DNA from: Herbidospora sakaeratensis
GTDB lineage: Bacteria > Actinomycetota > Actinomycetes > Streptosporangiales > Streptosporangiaceae
NCBI RefSeq assembly: GCF_001570525.1
Contig: NZ_BBXC01000008.1
Coordinates: 1 to 64,000 of the forward strand
Reading direction: 5' to 3'
DNA length: 64,000 bases
This document shows positions 1-11,984 of this stretch, piece after piece. The notes below the pieces were generated by a model. The model did not search any database and was not told the DNA's origin. It worked only from the letters and a program-made list of their open reading frames with translations. A program made the position numbers and the translations under genes. Positions within the stretch are counted from its first letter, which is position 1. Every line of letters begins with the position of its first letter.

Positions 1-3000
1 CGCCGCCGCTGCGGCCCTTCGCCGGTCCGGTCACGGCGGTCGCGGGCGCGCCGGTGCTCGCCACCCTGGCCGGGCGCTCGCCCGCCGACCAGGAACGGCT
101 GCTCCTGGACGCCATCGCCGACCAGGCCGCCGCCGTGCTGGGCTTCACCGGGCAGGGCGGCGTCGACGCCACCCGCGCCTTCAAGGACCTCGGCTTCGAC
201 TCCCTGACGGCGGTCGAGTTCCGCAACCGGCTGGCCACGGCCACCGGCCTCAAACTGCCCACGACGCTGATCTTCGACCATCCGTCGCCGCGTGCCCTGG
301 CCGCCTTCCTGCGTTCGGAACTGCTGGGCGCCCCGGCCACCGTGGTCGCCGCCACCCCGCGCCGGGCCGACGAGCCGATCGCGATCGTGGCGATGGCCTG
401 CCGTTATCCGGGTGACGTGCGCACCCCCGAGGACCTGTGGTCGGTGGTGTCGGGCGAACGCGACGTCATCTCCCCGTTCCCCGCCGACCGGGGCTGGGAC
501 CTGGAGCGCCTGTTCGACCCCGACCCCTCCCACGCGGGCACCTCCTACGCCCGCGAAGGCGGTTTCCTGCACGACGCCGCCGGTTTCGACCCGGCCTTCT
601 TCGGCATCAGCCCGCGCGAGGCGGTCAGCATGGACCCGCAGCAGCGGCTCCTCCTGGAGACCGCCTGGGAGGCGTTCGAACGGGCCGGCATCGACCCGAC
701 GTCGCTGCACGGCTCGTCCACCGGCGTCTACGCGGGCGTGGTCTACACCGACTACGGCTCGCGGGTACGGCTCCCGCCGGACATGGAAGGCTATCTCGGC
801 ATCGGCAGCGCGGGCAGCATCGCGTCGGGACGCATCGCGTACACCCTCGGCCTGCGCGGACCGGCCGTCACCGTGGACACCGCCTGCTCGGCGTCACTGG
901 TGGCCCTGCACCTGGCGGTCCGCGCGCTGCGGGGTGGTGAGTGCGACCTGGCGCTGGCGGGCGGCGCCACCGTCCTGTCCCATCCCGACATCTTCATCGG
1001 CTTCAGCCGCCAGCGGGGCCTGGCCCCCGACGCGCGGTGCAAGGCGTTCGCCGCCGCCGCCGACGGCACCGCCTTCGGTGAGGGCGTGGGCCTGCTGCTG
1101 GTCGAGCGGTTGTCGGACGCGGTCCGCAACGGCCACCCGGTCTTGGCCGTGATCCGGGGGACGGCGATCAACCAGGACGGCGCCTCCAACGGCCTGACCG
1201 CCCCCAATGGCCCATCGCAACAGGCGGTCATCCGCGCGGCCCTCACCGACGCGGGCCTGTCCCCGTCGGACGTGGACGCCCTCGAAGCCCACGGGACGGG
1301 CACCCGCCTCGGCGACCCGATCGAAGCCCAGGCTTTGCTGGCGACCTACGGGCAGGACCGCGAGCACCCGGCCTGGCTGGGGTCGCTGAAGTCGAACATC
1401 GGCCACACGCAGGCGGCGGCCGGGGTCGGCGGGGTCATCAAGATGGTCGAGGCCCTCCGGCACGGGGTGCTGCCCCGCACGCTGCACGTGGACGAACCCA
1501 CCCCGCACGTCGACTGGACGGCCGGTGACGTGCGCCTTCTCACCGAGGCCCGCCCGTGGGAGCGGGAGGCCGGGCGGGTCCGCCGCGCGGGGATCTCGGG
1601 CTTCGGCATGAGCGGCACCAACGCCCACGTCATCCTTGAGGAAGCGCCTGCCTCACGGATCGACGCACCCAGCCCTCGCCCGCAGACCGAAAGCCCGCGG
1701 ACCGAGAGCCTTCCCGCAAGTCCGCAGACTGACCGCCCGAGTCTGCACCCGCAAGCCGCCGGCGACACGACGGTGGTGTTGTCGGCCCACGACGCCCAGG
1801 CGTTGCGGGCGCAGGCCCGGCGGTTGCGCGACCACGTCGCCGCCCGCCCGGACCTGCTGCCCTCGGACCTGGCCCGCACCCTCGCCACCGGCCGGGCCGC
1901 GCTTGCCCACCGGGCCGCCGTCGTCACCGGGGACCGCGAGACCCTGCTCGCGACGCTCGACGCCCTCGCCGGCGACCGGCCCGACCCGAACCTGGTGCGG
2001 GGGCAGGTCAGGCCGCTGGGCAAGACGGTCTTCGTGTTCCCCGGTCAGGGCTCCCAGTGGGACGGGATGGCCCGGGACCTGCTGGCCACCTCTCCCGTGT
2101 TCGCGGACCACCTGCGGGCCGCCGCCGAGGCGATCGAGAGACACGCGGGCTGGAACCTGATCGATGTGCTGAACGGCCCGCCCATCGATCGGGTGGACGT
2201 CATCCAGCCCGCCCTGTTCGCCGTCATGACCAGCCTGGCCCGCCTGTGGGAACACCACGGCGTGCACCCCGACGCGGTCATCGGCCACTCCCAGGGCGAG
2301 ATCGCCGCCGCCCACATCGCGGGCGCGCTCACCCTCGACGACGCCGCCAAGATCGTCACCCTCCGGTCGAAGGCCCTGCTCGCCCTCGCCGGAACCGGCG
2401 GCATGGCCTCCGTCCCACAGAGCGCCGCCGCCCTGGCCCACCACCTCGCCCCCTACGACGACCTGCACATAGCCGCCCACAACAGCCCCAACGCCACCGT
2501 CATCGCCGGCGACGCCACCCAACTCGACCACCTGCTCAGCACCCTCGACGCCCGGAAAATCCCGGTCGACTACGCCTCCCACAGCCCCCACGTCCACCGC
2601 CTCCGCGACGAACTCCTGGCCCTGCTCGACGGCATCCGGCCACAACCCGCCGCCGTCCCCCTCTACTCCACCCTCACCACCGAGACCCCCGATCTCACCC
2701 CCGAGTACTGGTTCGACAACCTCGCCAACCCCGTCCACTTCCACCAGACCCTCTCCAAGCTCCTGGACGACGGCCACACCACCTTCGTCGAAGCGAGCCC
2801 CCACCCCGTGCTGACGACCGCCGTCCAGGACACCCTTGAGCACCCGTCGCTGCTGGTCACCGGCACCCTGCGCCGCCAGAAGGGCACCCTCCACCAGTTC
2901 CACCTGAACCTGGCCGCCCTGCACGCCGACGGCCACCCGGTCACCTGGCGCCTGCCGGAACAGGGCGTCACCGACCTGCCGACCTACCCCTTCCAGCGCG

Positions 3001-6000
3001 AGCGCTACTGGCTCACCGGCCCGTCGGTGGGCGGCGACGCCGGAGGGCTGGGCCTCGACGCCGCCGAGCACCCCTTCCTGAGCGCCGTGACCGCGCTGGC
3101 CGAGACGGGAGCGCTGGCCGTCACCGGCCGCGTCTCCCGCGACTCCCACGGCTGGCTCGCCGACCACGCCGTGCGCGGCACGGCCCTGCTCCCGGCGACG
3201 GCCCTCCTGGAACTCGCCCTCCAGGCCGGGCAACTCTCCGGCACCGCCTTCCGCATCGACGAACTCACCTTGGAAGCCCCGCTCCACCTCCCCGAACGCG
3301 GAACCGTCGGCCTCCAGGCGGAGGTGACCGCCCCCGACGAGTCCGGCCGCAGAAGGGTGACCGTGCACTCCAGACGGGCCGGCGACCCCGAATGGACCAG
3401 GCACGCCGCCGGAACCCTGACCCCGCCCCCGCCCGGCGAACCGCCCGCGGCGACGGCCTGGCCCCCGCCGGACGCCATCCCCCTGGCGGTCGACGACCTC
3501 TACGACCGCCTGGCCGACCTCGGCTACGAATACGGTCCCGCCTTCCGCAACCTCACCGCCGCCTGGCGCGAGGGCGACACCGTCCACGCGGAGGTCCGCC
3601 TGCCGGAGGGCCACGAGGACGACGCCGCCCGGTTCGCCCTCCACCCCGCCCTCTTCGACGCCGCCATGCACGCCATGGCCCTGGGAGGTTTCCTCGGCGA
3701 GGGGGTCCGGCTCCCGTTCACCTGGTCGGGCGTCGACCTCTACGCCACCGGGGCCACCGCCCTCCGCGCCACCCTGACCCCCGCCGGAGACGACACGGTC
3801 ACCATCACCCTCACCGACCCGACCGGCGCCCCCATCGCCCGGGTCGAGTCCCTGACCCTCCGCGCCGCCCCCACGACCCACCCTGCCGAACCCACGTCCC
3901 TGTACGAACCGACCTGGACCGAGATCCCCCTGGCCGGCCCGGAAAACCCCGGCCGGCCCGCGAACCTCCCCGCCGGCGTGACCGTGATCGAGTGGCCCGC
4001 CTCCGTCGCCGACGGCGACGTCCCACAGGTCGTGGCCGCCAACGTGCGGGCCCTGATCGGCCGGCTCACCGCCTGGCTGGCCGAGAACCCCGACCCCGCC
4101 TCCCGCCTGGCGATCCTGACGAGGAACGCCGTGATCGTGAACCCGGGCGACCACCTCGACCTCACCGCAGCCCCCCTCTGGGGCGTGGCGAGGTCGGCCG
4201 CCACCGAGAACCCGGGCCGCATCACCGTCGTCGACCTCGACGACTCCTCAGTCACCGCCCTCCCGGCGGCGCTCGCCACCGGCGAGCCCCAGCTGGCCCT
4301 CCGCGGCGGCACAGCCCTGGTCCCCCGTCTGACAAGAACCCCCCGCCGACCCGAACTCGACCTCCCGCGGGAAAGCTGGCGGCTGACCACCCCGGGCGGC
4401 TCCCCCGACGACCTCCGTCCCGCCCCCTTCCCCGAGGCCGACGCCCCGCTGGCCCCCCACCAGGTCAGACTCCACGTCCGGGCCGCCGGGCTGAACTTCC
4501 GCGACGTCCTGACCGCGCTCGGCATGGTGCCCTCCCCCACGCCCCTCGGCGCGGAAGCAACGGGCGTCGTGGTCGAGGTCGGCGAGGCGGTCGCGGAACT
4601 GGCGGTGGGCGACAAGGTCTTCGGGCTCGTCCCGGGCGCGGTCGGGCCGGTGGCCGTCGCCGACCATCGGTTGCTCGCCGTGATCCCCGACGGCTGGTCG
4701 TTCGCCGAGGCGGCGAGTGTGCCGGCCGTCTTCACGACCGCCTACCACGCCCTCGTCACGCTGGCCCGGCTGCGGGCGGGGGAACGGCTGCTCGTCCATG
4801 CCGCCGCCGGCGGGGTGGGGCTGGCGGCGCTGCAACTGGCGCGGCATCTGGGCGCGGAGGTGTACGCCACCGCGAGCCCGGCCAAGTGGCCCGCGCTGCG
4901 TGCCCTGGGGATCCCGCCGGAGCGCATCGCCTCCTCCCGCACCGACGCGTTCGCGGCCGCGTTCGGCCAGGTCGACGTCGTGCTCAACTCGCTGACCGGG
5001 GACCTGCTCGACGCCTCGCTCGGGCTGCTGCCGCCGGGCGGGCGGTTCGTCGAGATGGGCATCGCCGACCCGCGCGACCCGGAGGGCGTCGAGTATCTGC
5101 CGTTCGAGCTGCTCGACATGCCGGTCGAGGAGGTGGCCGCCGCCTTCCGGGGCGTGCTGGCGCTGCTCCGGCAGGGCGTGTTGCGGCCGTCGCGGGTGGC
5201 CACCTGGGACGTGCGCCAGGCCCCGGCCGCGTTCCGGCACTTCGCCCAGGCGGCCCACGTGGGCAAGCTGGTGCTGACGCTGCCGTCCGTACGGGAAGGG
5301 ACCGTGCTGGTCACCGGCGGGACCGGCACGATCGGGGCGGCGCTGGCCCGGCACCTGGTGGCCGCGCACGGCGTGCGGCATCTGCTGCTGACGAGCCGGC
5401 GCGGGCCGGACGCGCCCGGCGCGGCCGAGCTGGCCGCCGAGCTGGCCGGGGCTGGGGCGGCGGTGCGGGTCGTGGCCTGCGACGCCGCCGACCGGGCGGC
5501 GCTGGCCGGGCTGCTGGCCGCGGTGCCCGCCGACCGGCCGCTGACGGCGGTCTTCCACACGGCGGGGGTGCTCGACGACGGCGTGCTCGCCTCGTTGACC
5601 CCGGAGAAGGTCGCGGCGGCGCTGCGGCCGAAGGTCGACGCCGCGTGGAACCTGCACGAGCTGACCGGCGACCTCGACGCGTTCGTGTTGTTCTCCTCGG
5701 CGTCGGGGCTGCTCGGCGGCGCGGGGCAGGCCAACTACGCCGCCGCCAACGTCTTCCTGGACGCCCTCGCCGCGCACCGCCGCGAGCGCGGGCTGCCCGC
5801 GACCTCGCTCGCGTGGGGCATGTGGCGGGAGGCGAGCGGCATGACCGGGCACCTGGGCGCGGCCGACCTGGCCCGCATCGCCCGGGGCGGGCTCACGCCG
5901 ATGGCCGTGGAGGAGGGGCTGGCGCTGTTCGACGCGGCCGTGCGGGCCGACCGGCCGCTGCTCGTCCCGGCGGTGCTCGACGAGGCCGCGCTGCGGGCGC

Positions 6001-6581
6001 GGGCCGAGGCGGGCGAGGTGCCGGCGGTCCTGCGGGGGCTGGTGCGTGCTCCCTCGGTACGCCGGGCCGCCCGGCAGGCGCCGGTATCGCCCGCCGGGCT
6101 GGCCGAACGGCTGGCCGCGCTGCCGGGGCCCGACCGGGAGCAGGCGCTGCTGACCCTGGTCAGGGAGCAGGTGGCGGCGGTGCTCGGGCACGCCGGAGTC
6201 GACGGGGTCGCCGCCGACCAGGCGTTCAAGGAGATCGGCTTCGACTCGCTGACCTCGGTGGAGCTGCGCAACCGGGTGGCGGCGGCGACGGGGCTGCGGC
6301 TGCCGACCACGCTGGCCTTCGACTTCCCCACCCCCGTCGCGCTCGCCGCCCACCTGCGCGCGCTCATCGCCCCCGTCGACACGGCGGCCGAGCTCGACCG
6401 GCTGCTGGCCTCGGTGACCGTCGACGGGCCCGACTTCGCCACCATCAGAGACCGGCTGCGCGCGGCGTTGTGGCGGTGGGAGGAGGGCTCCCGCCCGGCC
6501 GGGGAGGCCGACGACGACCTCGCCTCGGCGACCGACGAGGAGCTGTTCCGCGCCCTCGACGAGGAACTCGACCCGCTGTGA
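1..6581 (+). CDS. Type I modular polyketide synthase, 5' truncated by window edge
   Basis: The frame is open from the first base, so the N-terminus lies outside the window; about 2192 residues are visible. Domain order: ACP (GFDSL near nt 190), KS (active-site motif DTACSAS near nt 885, HGTGT near nt 1290, KSNIGH near nt 1390), AT (GQGSQ near nt 2045, GHSQG near nt 2285, YASH near nt 2572), DH (catalytic His at nt 3165 in an HxxxGxxxxP motif, DAAMH near nt 3660), ER (AAAGGVGL near nt 4800), KR (GGTGTIG near nt 5315, LDD motif near nt 5570, Ser/Tyr/Asn catalytic pattern), ACP (GFDSL near nt 6240) and a C-terminal docking tail. GHSQG plus YASH are the usual signature of methylmalonyl-CoA loading, and LDD indicates a B-type ketoreductase. 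The visible module should therefore add a methyl-branched, fully saturated unit. The docking tail hands the chain to the next gene. Third-position base choice changes near nt 4500 (see findings). Confidence 0.97.
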   Translation, partial: PPLRPFAGPVTAVAGAPVLATLAGRSPADQERLLLDAIADQAAAVLGFTGQGGVDATRAFKDLGFDSLTAVEFRNRLATATGLKLPTTLIFDHPSPRALAAFLRSELLGAPATVVAATPRRADEPIAIVAMACRYPGDVRTPEDLWSVVSGERDVISPFPADRGWDLERLFDPDPSHAGTSYAREGGFLHDAAGFDPAFFGISPREAVSMDPQQRLLLETAWEAFERAGIDPTSLHGSSTGVYAGVVYTDYGSRVRLPPDMEGYLGIGSAGSIASGRIAYTLGLRGPAVTVDTACSASLVALHLAVRALRGGECDLALAGGATVLSHPDIFIGFSRQRGLAPDARCKAFAAAADGTAFGEGVGLLLVERLSDAVRNGHPVLAVIRGTAINQDGASNGLTAPNGPSQQAVIRAALTDAGLSPSDVDALEAHGTGTRLGDPIEAQALLATYGQDREHPAWLGSLKSNIGHTQAAAGVGGVIKMVEALRHGVLPRTLHVDEPTPHVDWTAGDVRLLTEARPWEREAGRVRRAGISGFGMSGTNAHVILEEAPASRIDAPSPRPQTESPRTESLPASPQTDRPSLHPQAAGDTTVVLSAHDAQALRAQARRLRDHVAARPDLLPSDLARTLATGRAALAHRAAVVTGDRETLLATLDALAGDRPDPNLVRGQVRPLGKTVFVFPGQGSQWDGMARDLLATSPVFADHLRAAAEAIERHAGWNLIDVLNGPPIDRVDVIQPALFAVMTSLARLWEHHGVHPDAVIGHSQGEIAAAHIAGALTLDDAAKIVTLRSKALLALAGTGGMASVPQSAAALAHHLAPYDDLHIAAHNSPNATVIAGDATQLDHLLSTLDARKIPVDYASHSPHVHRLRDELLALLDGIRPQPAAVPLYSTLTTETPDLTPEYWFDNLANPVHFHQTLSKLLDDGHTTFVEASPHPVLTTAVQDTLEHPSLLVTGTLRRQKGTLHQFHLNLAALHADGHPVTWRLPEQGVTDLPTYPFQRERYWLTGPSVGGDAGGLGLDAAEHPFLSAVTALAETGALAVTGRVSRDSHGWLADHAVRGTALLPATALLELALQAGQLSGTAFRIDELTLEAPLHLPERGTVGLQAEVTAPDESGRRRVTVHSRRAGDPEWTRHAAGTLTPPPPGEPPAATAWPPPDAIPLAVDDLYDRLADLGYEYGPAFRNLTAAWREGDTVHAEVRLPEGHEDDAARFALHPALFDAAMHAMALGGFLGEGVRLPFTWSGVDLYATGATALRATLTPAGDDTVTITLTDPTGAPIARVESLTLRAAPTTHPAEPTSLYEPTWTEIPLAGPENPGRPANLPAGVTVIEWPASVADGDVPQVVAANVRALIGRLTAWLAENPDPASRLAILTRNAVIVNPGDHLDLTAAPLWGVARSAATENPGRITVVDLDDSSVTALPAALATGEPQLALRGGTALVPRLTRTPRRPELDLPRESWRLTTPGGSPDDLRPAPFPEADAPLAPHQVRLHVRAAGLNFRDVLTALGMVPSPTPLGAEATGVVVEVGEAVAELAVGDKVFGLVPGAVGPVAVADHRLLAVIPDGWSFAEAASVPAVFTTAYHALVTLARLRAGERLLVHAAAGGVGLAALQLARHLGAEVYATASPAKWPALRALGIPPERIASSRTDAFAAAFGQVDVVLNSLTGDLLDASLGLLPPGGRFVEMGIADPRDPEGVEYLPFELLDMPVEEVAAAFRGVLALLRQGVLRPSRVATWDVRQAPAAFRHFAQAAHVGKLVLTLPSVREGTVLVTGGTGTIGAALARHLVAAHGVRHLLLTSRRGPDAPGAAELAAELAGAGAAVRVVACDAADRAALAGLLAAVPADRPLTAVFHTAGVLDDGVLASLTPEKVAAALRPKVDAAWNLHELTGDLDAFVLFSSASGLLGGAGQANYAAANVFLDALAAHRRERGLPATSLAWGMWREASGMTGHLGAADLARIARGGLTPMAVEEGLALFDAAVRADRPLLVPAVLDEAALRARAEAGEVPAVLRGLVRAPSVRRAARQAPVSPAGLAERLAALPGPDREQALLTLVREQVAAVLGHAGVDGVAADQAFKEIGFDSLTSVELRNRVAAATGLRLPTTLAFDFPTPVALAAHLRALIAPVDTAAELDRLLASVTVDGPDFATIRDRLRAALWRWEEGSRPAGEADDDLASATDEELFRALDEELDPL

Positions 6582-6595
6582 CCCCTGGAGACGAC

Positions 6596-9586
6596 ATGAC
6601 CAGCAACGAGGACCGGCTGCGCGAGTACCTCAAGCGGAGCACCGCCGACCTGCGCCAGGCCCGGCGCCGCATCCGCGAACTGGAGGACCGGCAGCACGAG
6701 CCGATCGCGATCGTCGCCGCCGCCTGCCGCCTGCCCGGTGGCGCCGACAGCCCCGAGGAGTTGTGGCGGCTGCTCGACGCGGGCGTCGACGCCGTCGGCG
6801 GCTTCCCCGCCGACCGGGGGTGGGATCTCGACGCGTTGTACGACCCCGACCCGGACCGCCCCGGCACGGCGTACACGAAGGAGGGCGGTTTCCTGTACGA
6901 CGCCGCCGGCTTCGACGCGGCCTTCTTCGGCATGGGCCCACGCGAGGCGACCGCCACCGATCCGCAACAACGGCTGCTGCTGGAGACGTCGTGGGAGACC
7001 GTCGAACGGGCCGGGATCGCGCCGGGGTCGCTGCGCGGCAGCCGGACGGGCGTGTTCGCCGGAGTGGTGTCGCAGGCGTACGTCCCGCCGCCCGACCGGG
7101 TCCCGGACGGCTTCGAGGGCCACCTGATGACCGGCAACGCGACCAGCGTCGCCACCGGCCGGATCGCCTACCACCTGGGCCTGGAGGGCCCGGCGGTGAC
7201 GGTCGACACGGCGTGCTCGTCGTCGCTGGTGGCGCTGCACCTGGCGGCCCAGTCGCTGCGGCGCGGGGAGTGCGACCTGGCGCTGGCGGGCGGGGTGACG
7301 GTGATGGCCACGCCGGTGCTGCTGGTCGAGTTCAGCCGTCAGCGCGGCCTGGCCCCCGACGCGCGCTGCAAGGCGTTCGCGGCCGCCGCCGACGGCACCG
7401 GCTTCGCCGAGGGCGTCGGCCTGCTGCTGCTGGAACGCCTCTCGGACGCGCGGCGCAACGGCCGGACCGTGCTGGCCGTGCTGCGCGGCTCGGCCGTCAA
7501 CCAGGACGGCGCGTCGAACGGCCTGACCGCGCCCAACGGCCCGACGCAGGAGCGGGTGATCAGGGCCGCGCTCGCCGACGCCCGCCTCGCCCCCGAGCAG
7601 GTCGACGCCGTGGAGGCGCACGGGACGGGCACCCGGCTGGGCGACCCGATCGAGGCGGGGGCGATCCTGGCGACGTACGGGCGGAATCGGGACCGGCCCC
7701 TGTGGCTGGGGTCGGTGAAGTCGAACCTCGGCCACACCCAGGCCGCCGCCGGGGTGGCCGGGGTCATCAAGATCATCGAAGCGCTCCGGCACGAGACGCT
7801 GCCCCGCACCCTGCACGTCGACGAGCCGACCCCGCACGTCGACTGGGAGAGCGGCGCGGTCCGCCTGCTCACCGAACCCGTGCCGTGGCCCCGGGGCGAC
7901 CGGCCGCGCCGGGCCGGGGTCTCGTCGTTCGGTATCAGCGGCACCAACGCCCACGTCATCATCGAGGAGGCGCCCGAGCCTCCGCCGGGAGGCGTCGAAC
8001 CCGCCGCCCCCGCCGCCCCGTGGCCGCTGTCGGGCCGCACCGAGACCGCCCTGCACACCCAGGCGGCCCGCCTGCTCGACCGCCTGACCGCCCATCCCGA
8101 CCTGGACGACGCCCGGATCGGCCGCACCCTGGCGCTGGGCCGCACCCCGCTGAAGCACCGGGCGGTCGTGCTGCCCGGCGACCGCGACCAGCGCCTGCGC
8201 GCCCTGGCCGACCTCGCGGCGGGCCGGTCGTCACGGCACGTGGTGCGGGCGACGGCGGCCGAACGGGCCGGCGCGGCCTACCTGTTCACCGGCCAGGGCA
8301 GCCAGCGCCCCGGCATGGGCCGCGGCCTCTACGCGGAGTGGCCCGTCTTCGCCGAGGCGCTGGACGAGGTGGCCGCCGCCTTCGGGCCGCACCTCGACCG
8401 CCCCCTCAATGACCTGCTGTTCGGCGACGACGCCACGGCCCTCGACCGGACCGAGTACGCCCAGCCCGCCCTCTTCGCCCTGGAAGTCGCCCTGTTCCGG
8501 CTGCTGACGCGGCTCGCCCCGCCGCCCTCGCGGGTGGCCGGGCACTCGCTCGGCGGGCTGGCCGCCGCGCACGCCGCCGGGGTGCTCTCGCTGGAGGACG
8601 CCTGCGCCCTGGTCGCCGCACGCGCCCGGCTGATGCAGGCCCAGCCCGGGGGCGGCGCGATGACGGCCGTCGAGGCGACCGAGGCCGAGGTCGCCGAGGC
8701 GCTGGAACCCTACGCGGGCCGGGTCGACCTGGCCGCCGTCAACGGCCCTGCGGCAGTGGTGATCTCCGGGGACGCCGACGCGGTCACCCAGATCGCCGCC
8801 GGGTTCACCACACGCGGCCACCGCACCAGCAGGCTGCGGGTCGGCCACGCCTTCCACTCGCCGCACATGGACGGGGCGCTGGCGGCCTTCCGCGCGGCGG
8901 CGGCCCGGGTGACGTTCCGCGAACCGGCCATCCCCCTGATCTCGGAGGTGACCGGCCGCGAGGCGGCGTACGGGGAACTGAAGGACCCCGACTACTGGGT
9001 GCGCCACCTGCGGTCGACGGTCCGGTTCGGCGACGTGGTCGCCACCCTGCGCGCCGCCGGGGTGAGCACGTTCGTCGAGGTCGGCCCCGACGCCGTGCTC
9101 ACCCCGATGGCGGCGCGCGCGCTGCCCGACGACGCGCTCGTGCTCCCCGCCCTGACCCGGGACCGGCCCGAGCCGGAGGCGGTGGCGGCGCTGGTCGCCC
9201 GGCTCCACGCGGCCGGCGGCGCGGTCGACTGGACGGCCTGGCACCCCGCCGGCCCGGCCGCCGACCTGCCGACCTACCCGTTCGAGCACGAACACCACTG
9301 GTGGGGCTCGGCGGCCGAGACCTCGGGGCCGGAGGCGGGAGCGGCCGAGACGACGCTGCTCGACCTGGTGCGGGCGCACGCCGCCGAGGTGCTCGGCCAC
9401 GCCGCGCCCGACCGGATCGGCCCCGAGGACAACTTCCTGCACATCGGCTTCTCGTCGTTCAGCGCCCTGGAGGTGCGCAACCGGCTGTGCGAGGCGACCG
9501 GGCTGACCCTGCCGCCGGTGCTGCTGTACGACTACCCGACCCCCGCCGCCGTGGCGGGTTTCCTGGAGGAGCGGCTCACCACGTGA
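6596..9586 (+). CDS. Type I polyketide synthase, single minimal module (KS-AT-ACP), no thioesterase
   Basis: 996 aa. The ATG at 6596 follows a GGAG ribosome site (6587-6590) and starts only 14 bases after the upstream PKS stop; a longer open frame upstream is a shadow. The N-terminal 35 residues form a charged helical docking segment. KS follows with DTACSSS, HGTGT and KSNLGH motifs, so it should be active. AT carries GHSLGG near residue 648 and HAFH near residue 752, the malonyl-CoA signature. No KR, DH or ER is present, so a beta-keto unit would remain. The ACP attachment motif is unusual, GFSSF instead of GFDSL, with the attachment Ser (codon 9455-9457) retained. The protein ends about 40 residues after that Ser, with neither a docking tail nor a thioesterase, so release or transfer must use something else. 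It overlaps the convergent P450 by 11 bases. Confidence 0.96.
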   Translation: MTSNEDRLREYLKRSTADLRQARRRIRELEDRQHEPIAIVAAACRLPGGADSPEELWRLLDAGVDAVGGFPADRGWDLDALYDPDPDRPGTAYTKEGGFLYDAAGFDAAFFGMGPREATATDPQQRLLLETSWETVERAGIAPGSLRGSRTGVFAGVVSQAYVPPPDRVPDGFEGHLMTGNATSVATGRIAYHLGLEGPAVTVDTACSSSLVALHLAAQSLRRGECDLALAGGVTVMATPVLLVEFSRQRGLAPDARCKAFAAAADGTGFAEGVGLLLLERLSDARRNGRTVLAVLRGSAVNQDGASNGLTAPNGPTQERVIRAALADARLAPEQVDAVEAHGTGTRLGDPIEAGAILATYGRNRDRPLWLGSVKSNLGHTQAAAGVAGVIKIIEALRHETLPRTLHVDEPTPHVDWESGAVRLLTEPVPWPRGDRPRRAGVSSFGISGTNAHVIIEEAPEPPPGGVEPAAPAAPWPLSGRTETALHTQAARLLDRLTAHPDLDDARIGRTLALGRTPLKHRAVVLPGDRDQRLRALADLAAGRSSRHVVRATAAERAGAAYLFTGQGSQRPGMGRGLYAEWPVFAEALDEVAAAFGPHLDRPLNDLLFGDDATALDRTEYAQPALFALEVALFRLLTRLAPPPSRVAGHSLGGLAAAHAAGVLSLEDACALVAARARLMQAQPGGGAMTAVEATEAEVAEALEPYAGRVDLAAVNGPAAVVISGDADAVTQIAAGFTTRGHRTSRLRVGHAFHSPHMDGALAAFRAAAARVTFREPAIPLISEVTGREAAYGELKDPDYWVRHLRSTVRFGDVVATLRAAGVSTFVEVGPDAVLTPMAARALPDDALVLPALTRDRPEPEAVAALVARLHAAGGAVDWTAWHPAGPAADLPTYPFEHEHHWWGSAAETSGPEAGAAETTLLDLVRAHAAEVLGHAAPDRIGPEDNFLHIGFSSFSALEVRNRLCEATGLTLPPVLLYDYPTPAAVAGFLEERLTT

Positions 9587-10760
9587 CGGGCAGCCGGTGG
9601 ATGCCCTGGACGGACCCGCCCGGCTTGACCCCGAGCGCCTCGACGGGCTCGGTGAGGCGCAGGCCGGGCAACCGGGTGACCAGCTCGCGCAGCCCGATCT
9701 CCAGCTCGGCGCGGGCCAGGTTCTGCCCGATGCACTGGTGCACGCCGTGCCCGAACGCCAGGTGCCCGCGCGCGTCGCGGGTCAGGTCCAGCGTGCCGGG
9801 GTCGGCGTAGACGCGTTCGTCCCGGTTGGCGGCGGCGTTGGGCAGGTAGACCGCGTCGCCGGCGCGGATCGTCACCCCGCCGACCTCGATGTCGGCGGCG
9901 GCGATGCGCTGCAGCTCGTCGGCGACCGACAGGAACCGCAGCAGCTCCTCGACGTGATCCTTGGCCCGGTCGGGGTGGTCGCGCAGCACGGCGAGCTGGC
10001 CGGGGTGCTCCAGCAGGGTCAGGATGCTCAGCGCCATCATGTTGGCGGTCGTCTCGTGCCCCGCGACCAGCAGGAACATCGAGATCGAGGAGACCTCGGC
10101 ACGGGTCAGCTGCCCGGTCGCCAGCCGCTCCCTGATCAGGGTGTCGACCACGCCCTCGCCCGGCTCGGCCAGCTTGCGGGTGATCAGCTCGTCGAAGTAG
10201 GCGGTCAGCGCCACCGCCGCCTCCGCGCCGTCCTGCGCGGTGCTGGTCGCCATCAGCATCTTGCGGGTCTGCGCCTCGAAGAAGTCGTGGTCGGCGTACG
10301 GCACCCCGAGCAGCTCGCAGATCACCGTCGACGGCACGGCCAGCGCGAACTCCGGCACCAGGTCGGCCCCCGGCCCCTTGGCGAGCAGCGCGTCGATGCG
10401 CTCGGTGACGATGCGCAGGATCACCGGCCGCAACTTCTTGAGCCCGTTGACGGTGAAGCTCGGCGCGAGCATGCGCCGCTGCACGTCGTGCTCGGGCGGG
10501 TCCATGCCGACGAGGGCGACCAGCTTGGACGCGGCCATCCGGGGCACCAGCACCGGGAAGTCGGCCCGCGACCGGTCGGACGACAACCGGGGGTCGAGCA
10601 GGAGCGCCCGCGTCTCGGGGTGCCCGGTGACCACCCAGGCGACCCGGCCGTCGTACAGGCGGACGCGGGAGGCGACGCCGGAGGCCCGCAGCTCCTCGTA
10701 GCCGGCGGGCGGGTGGTAGGGGCAACCGCGGTTCATGGGGAAGTCGGGGATCTCGCTCAT
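9576..10760 (-). CDS. Cytochrome P450
   Basis: 394 aa from the ATG at 10760, preceded by a GAGGA ribosome site; a start 15 codons upstream has no such site. All bacterial P450 landmarks are present: I-helix oxygen-activation motif AGHETT, the K-helix ExxR in EELLR, and the heme-binding loop [10 protein letters not shown] with the Cys thiolate ligand. Overall layout resembles the CYP105/CYP107-type soluble P450s of actinomycetes, which hydroxylate or epoxidise polyketides and peptides using a separate ferredoxin and reductase; neither partner is encoded in the window. It converges on and overlaps the PKS gene by 11 bases, and is divergent from the mandelate racemase gene, with 94 bases between the two starts. 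A tailoring role on the polyketide is inferred from position only. Confidence 0.95.
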   Translation of the reverse strand: MSEIPDFPMNRGCPYHPPAGYEELRASGVASRVRLYDGRVAWVVTGHPETRALLLDPRLSSDRSRADFPVLVPRMAASKLVALVGMDPPEHDVQRRMLAPSFTVNGLKKLRPVILRIVTERIDALLAKGPGADLVPEFALAVPSTVICELLGVPYADHDFFEAQTRKMLMATSTAQDGAEAAVALTAYFDELITRKLAEPGEGVVDTLIRERLATGQLTRAEVSSISMFLLVAGHETTANMMALSILTLLEHPGQLAVLRDHPDRAKDHVEELLRFLSVADELQRIAAADIEVGGVTIRAGDAVYLPNAAANRDERVYADPGTLDLTRDARGHLAFGHGVHQCIGQNLARAELEIGLRELVTRLPGLRLTEPVEALGVKPGGSVQGIHRLPVTW

Positions 10761-10854
10761 CCGTCCTCGCACAGTCTCGATGGGTGGTGCGGTGCGACGG
10801 AGCATCTACGGCGGCGCTGAAGTCGCGCTGAAATCACCAGGCTTCAATGGAGGT

Positions 10855-11937
10855 GTGGAAGCCGAGACGGTCTCGCGGGTGCGGGCGCGTCCGGTGGTCG
10901 TCCCGATGGCGCGGCCGTTGCGCACCGCGTCGGGGTCGGTCACGGCCGCTCCGCTGGTCCTGTTCGACGTGGTCACCGCCGGGGGCGTGACCGGTCGCTC
11001 CTACGTGTTCGCCTACGACGCGGCGCTGCTGCCCGCGCTCGTCTCCGTGGCCGGGGAACTGGCCCCCGGCCTGGTGGGGAAGCCGATCGCGCCCGGGGCC
11101 CGAATGCGGGAGCTCCAGGCCAGGTTCCGGCTGGCCGGCCTGCAGGGGATCGCCGGCATGGCCGTGTCGGGCGTCGAGACGGCCCTCTGGGACGCCCTCG
11201 GCCACCTCACCGGCCTGCCGGTCGCGACGCTGCTCGGCGGTGAGCCGACGCCGCTGAGGGCCTACGACAGCTACGGGATGATGGACCCCGACCGGGAGGA
11301 GGAGGCCCTCCGGGGCTCGGTCGAGAGCGGGTTCCGGGCGATCAAGATCAAGATCGGCTACCCCGACGCGGCCCGCGACGTCGCGGTCGTGCGGCGGGTC
11401 CGCGAGATCATCGGGCCCGGCGTCGACCTCATGGTCGACTACAACCAGTCGCTCACCCCGCAGGAGGCCCGCCGCCGCCTCGGCCTGCTGGCGGAGTTCG
11501 GGCTCTACTGGGTCGAGGAGCCCGTCCACGCCGACGACCTCGCGGGCCACGCCTACCTGCGCCGGACCACCGGCGCCCGGATCCAGACCGGCGAGAACTG
11601 GTGGTTCCCGGCCGGTTGTCACGCCGCCATCACGGCCGGGGCCTGCGACTTCGCCATGTTCGACCTCATGAAGATCGGCGGCTTCACCGGCTGGACGCTC
11701 GCCGCGGGCCAGGCCGAGGCGGCCTCGCTGCCCGTCTCCAGCCACCTGTTCGTCGAGGCCAGCGCGCACGCCATGACGGTCACCCCGACGGCCGACTGGG
11801 TCGAGCACCTCGACCTCGCCGGGGCGGTCGTGCGGGAGCCCCTGCGGCCGGTCGACGGCCGGGTCACCGCCCGGGGACCGGGTCTGGGGATCTCCTGGGA
11901 CGAGGACGCGGTGGCGGCGTACACGCCGAGGTTTTGA
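10855..11937 (+). CDS. Mandelate racemase (enolase superfamily)
   Basis: 360 aa from GTG 10855, close to the 359 aa of Pseudomonas putida mandelate racemase, to which the sequence aligns along its whole length from memory. Visible signature: KIKIGYP (the KxK motif whose second Lys is a catalytic base), DYNQSL, VEEP and GENW for the three metal ligands, [13 protein letters not shown] for the catalytic His, and TPTADWVE with the terminal Glu. The enzyme interconverts R- and S-mandelate or related 2-aryl-2-hydroxyacids with a divalent metal ion. The start is uncertain: a GGAGG sits only one base before GTG 10855, while an ATG at 10780 would add 25 residues absent from the family. It lies just upstream of two hydroxyacid/ketoacid oxidoreductase genes, which supports a 2-hydroxyacid substrate. 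Confidence 0.88.
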   Translation: MEAETVSRVRARPVVVPMARPLRTASGSVTAAPLVLFDVVTAGGVTGRSYVFAYDAALLPALVSVAGELAPGLVGKPIAPGARMRELQARFRLAGLQGIAGMAVSGVETALWDALGHLTGLPVATLLGGEPTPLRAYDSYGMMDPDREEEALRGSVESGFRAIKIKIGYPDAARDVAVVRRVREIIGPGVDLMVDYNQSLTPQEARRRLGLLAEFGLYWVEEPVHADDLAGHAYLRRTTGARIQTGENWWFPAGCHAAITAGACDFAMFDLMKIGGFTGWTLAAGQAEAASLPVSSHLFVEASAHAMTVTPTADWVEHLDLAGAVVREPLRPVDGRVTARGPGLGISWDEDAVAAYTPRF

Positions 11938-11956
11938 CCATTCCTGGATTGTGAGG

Positions 11957-11981
11957 AAAAACGTATTCTGTATACGTTTTT
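11957..11981. promoter_or_regulatory. Perfect 10-bp inverted repeat, probable operator
   Basis: Arms AAAAACGTAT and ATACGTTTTT are separated by five bases and end three bases before the ATG at 11985. The AT-rich arms and the central GTAT...ATAC stand out against the surrounding GC-rich DNA. The layout fits a repressor site (GntR/FCD or TetR type) controlling the reductase gene. It is a poor intrinsic terminator because the stem is AT-rich. No matching regulator gene is adjacent. Confidence 0.6.
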
Positions 11982-11984
11982 GGG

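Noticed and set aside
1653-4154. 833-codon open frame on the - strand opposite the first PKS
   Set aside because: Gly/Val-rich shadow with no recognisable motif; the + strand encodes AT and DH domains across the same bases.
11957-11981. Inverted repeat read as a terminator of the racemase gene
   Set aside because: The stem has only two G/C pairs per arm among ten, unlike the GC-rich terminators elsewhere in the window; an operator is more plausible.
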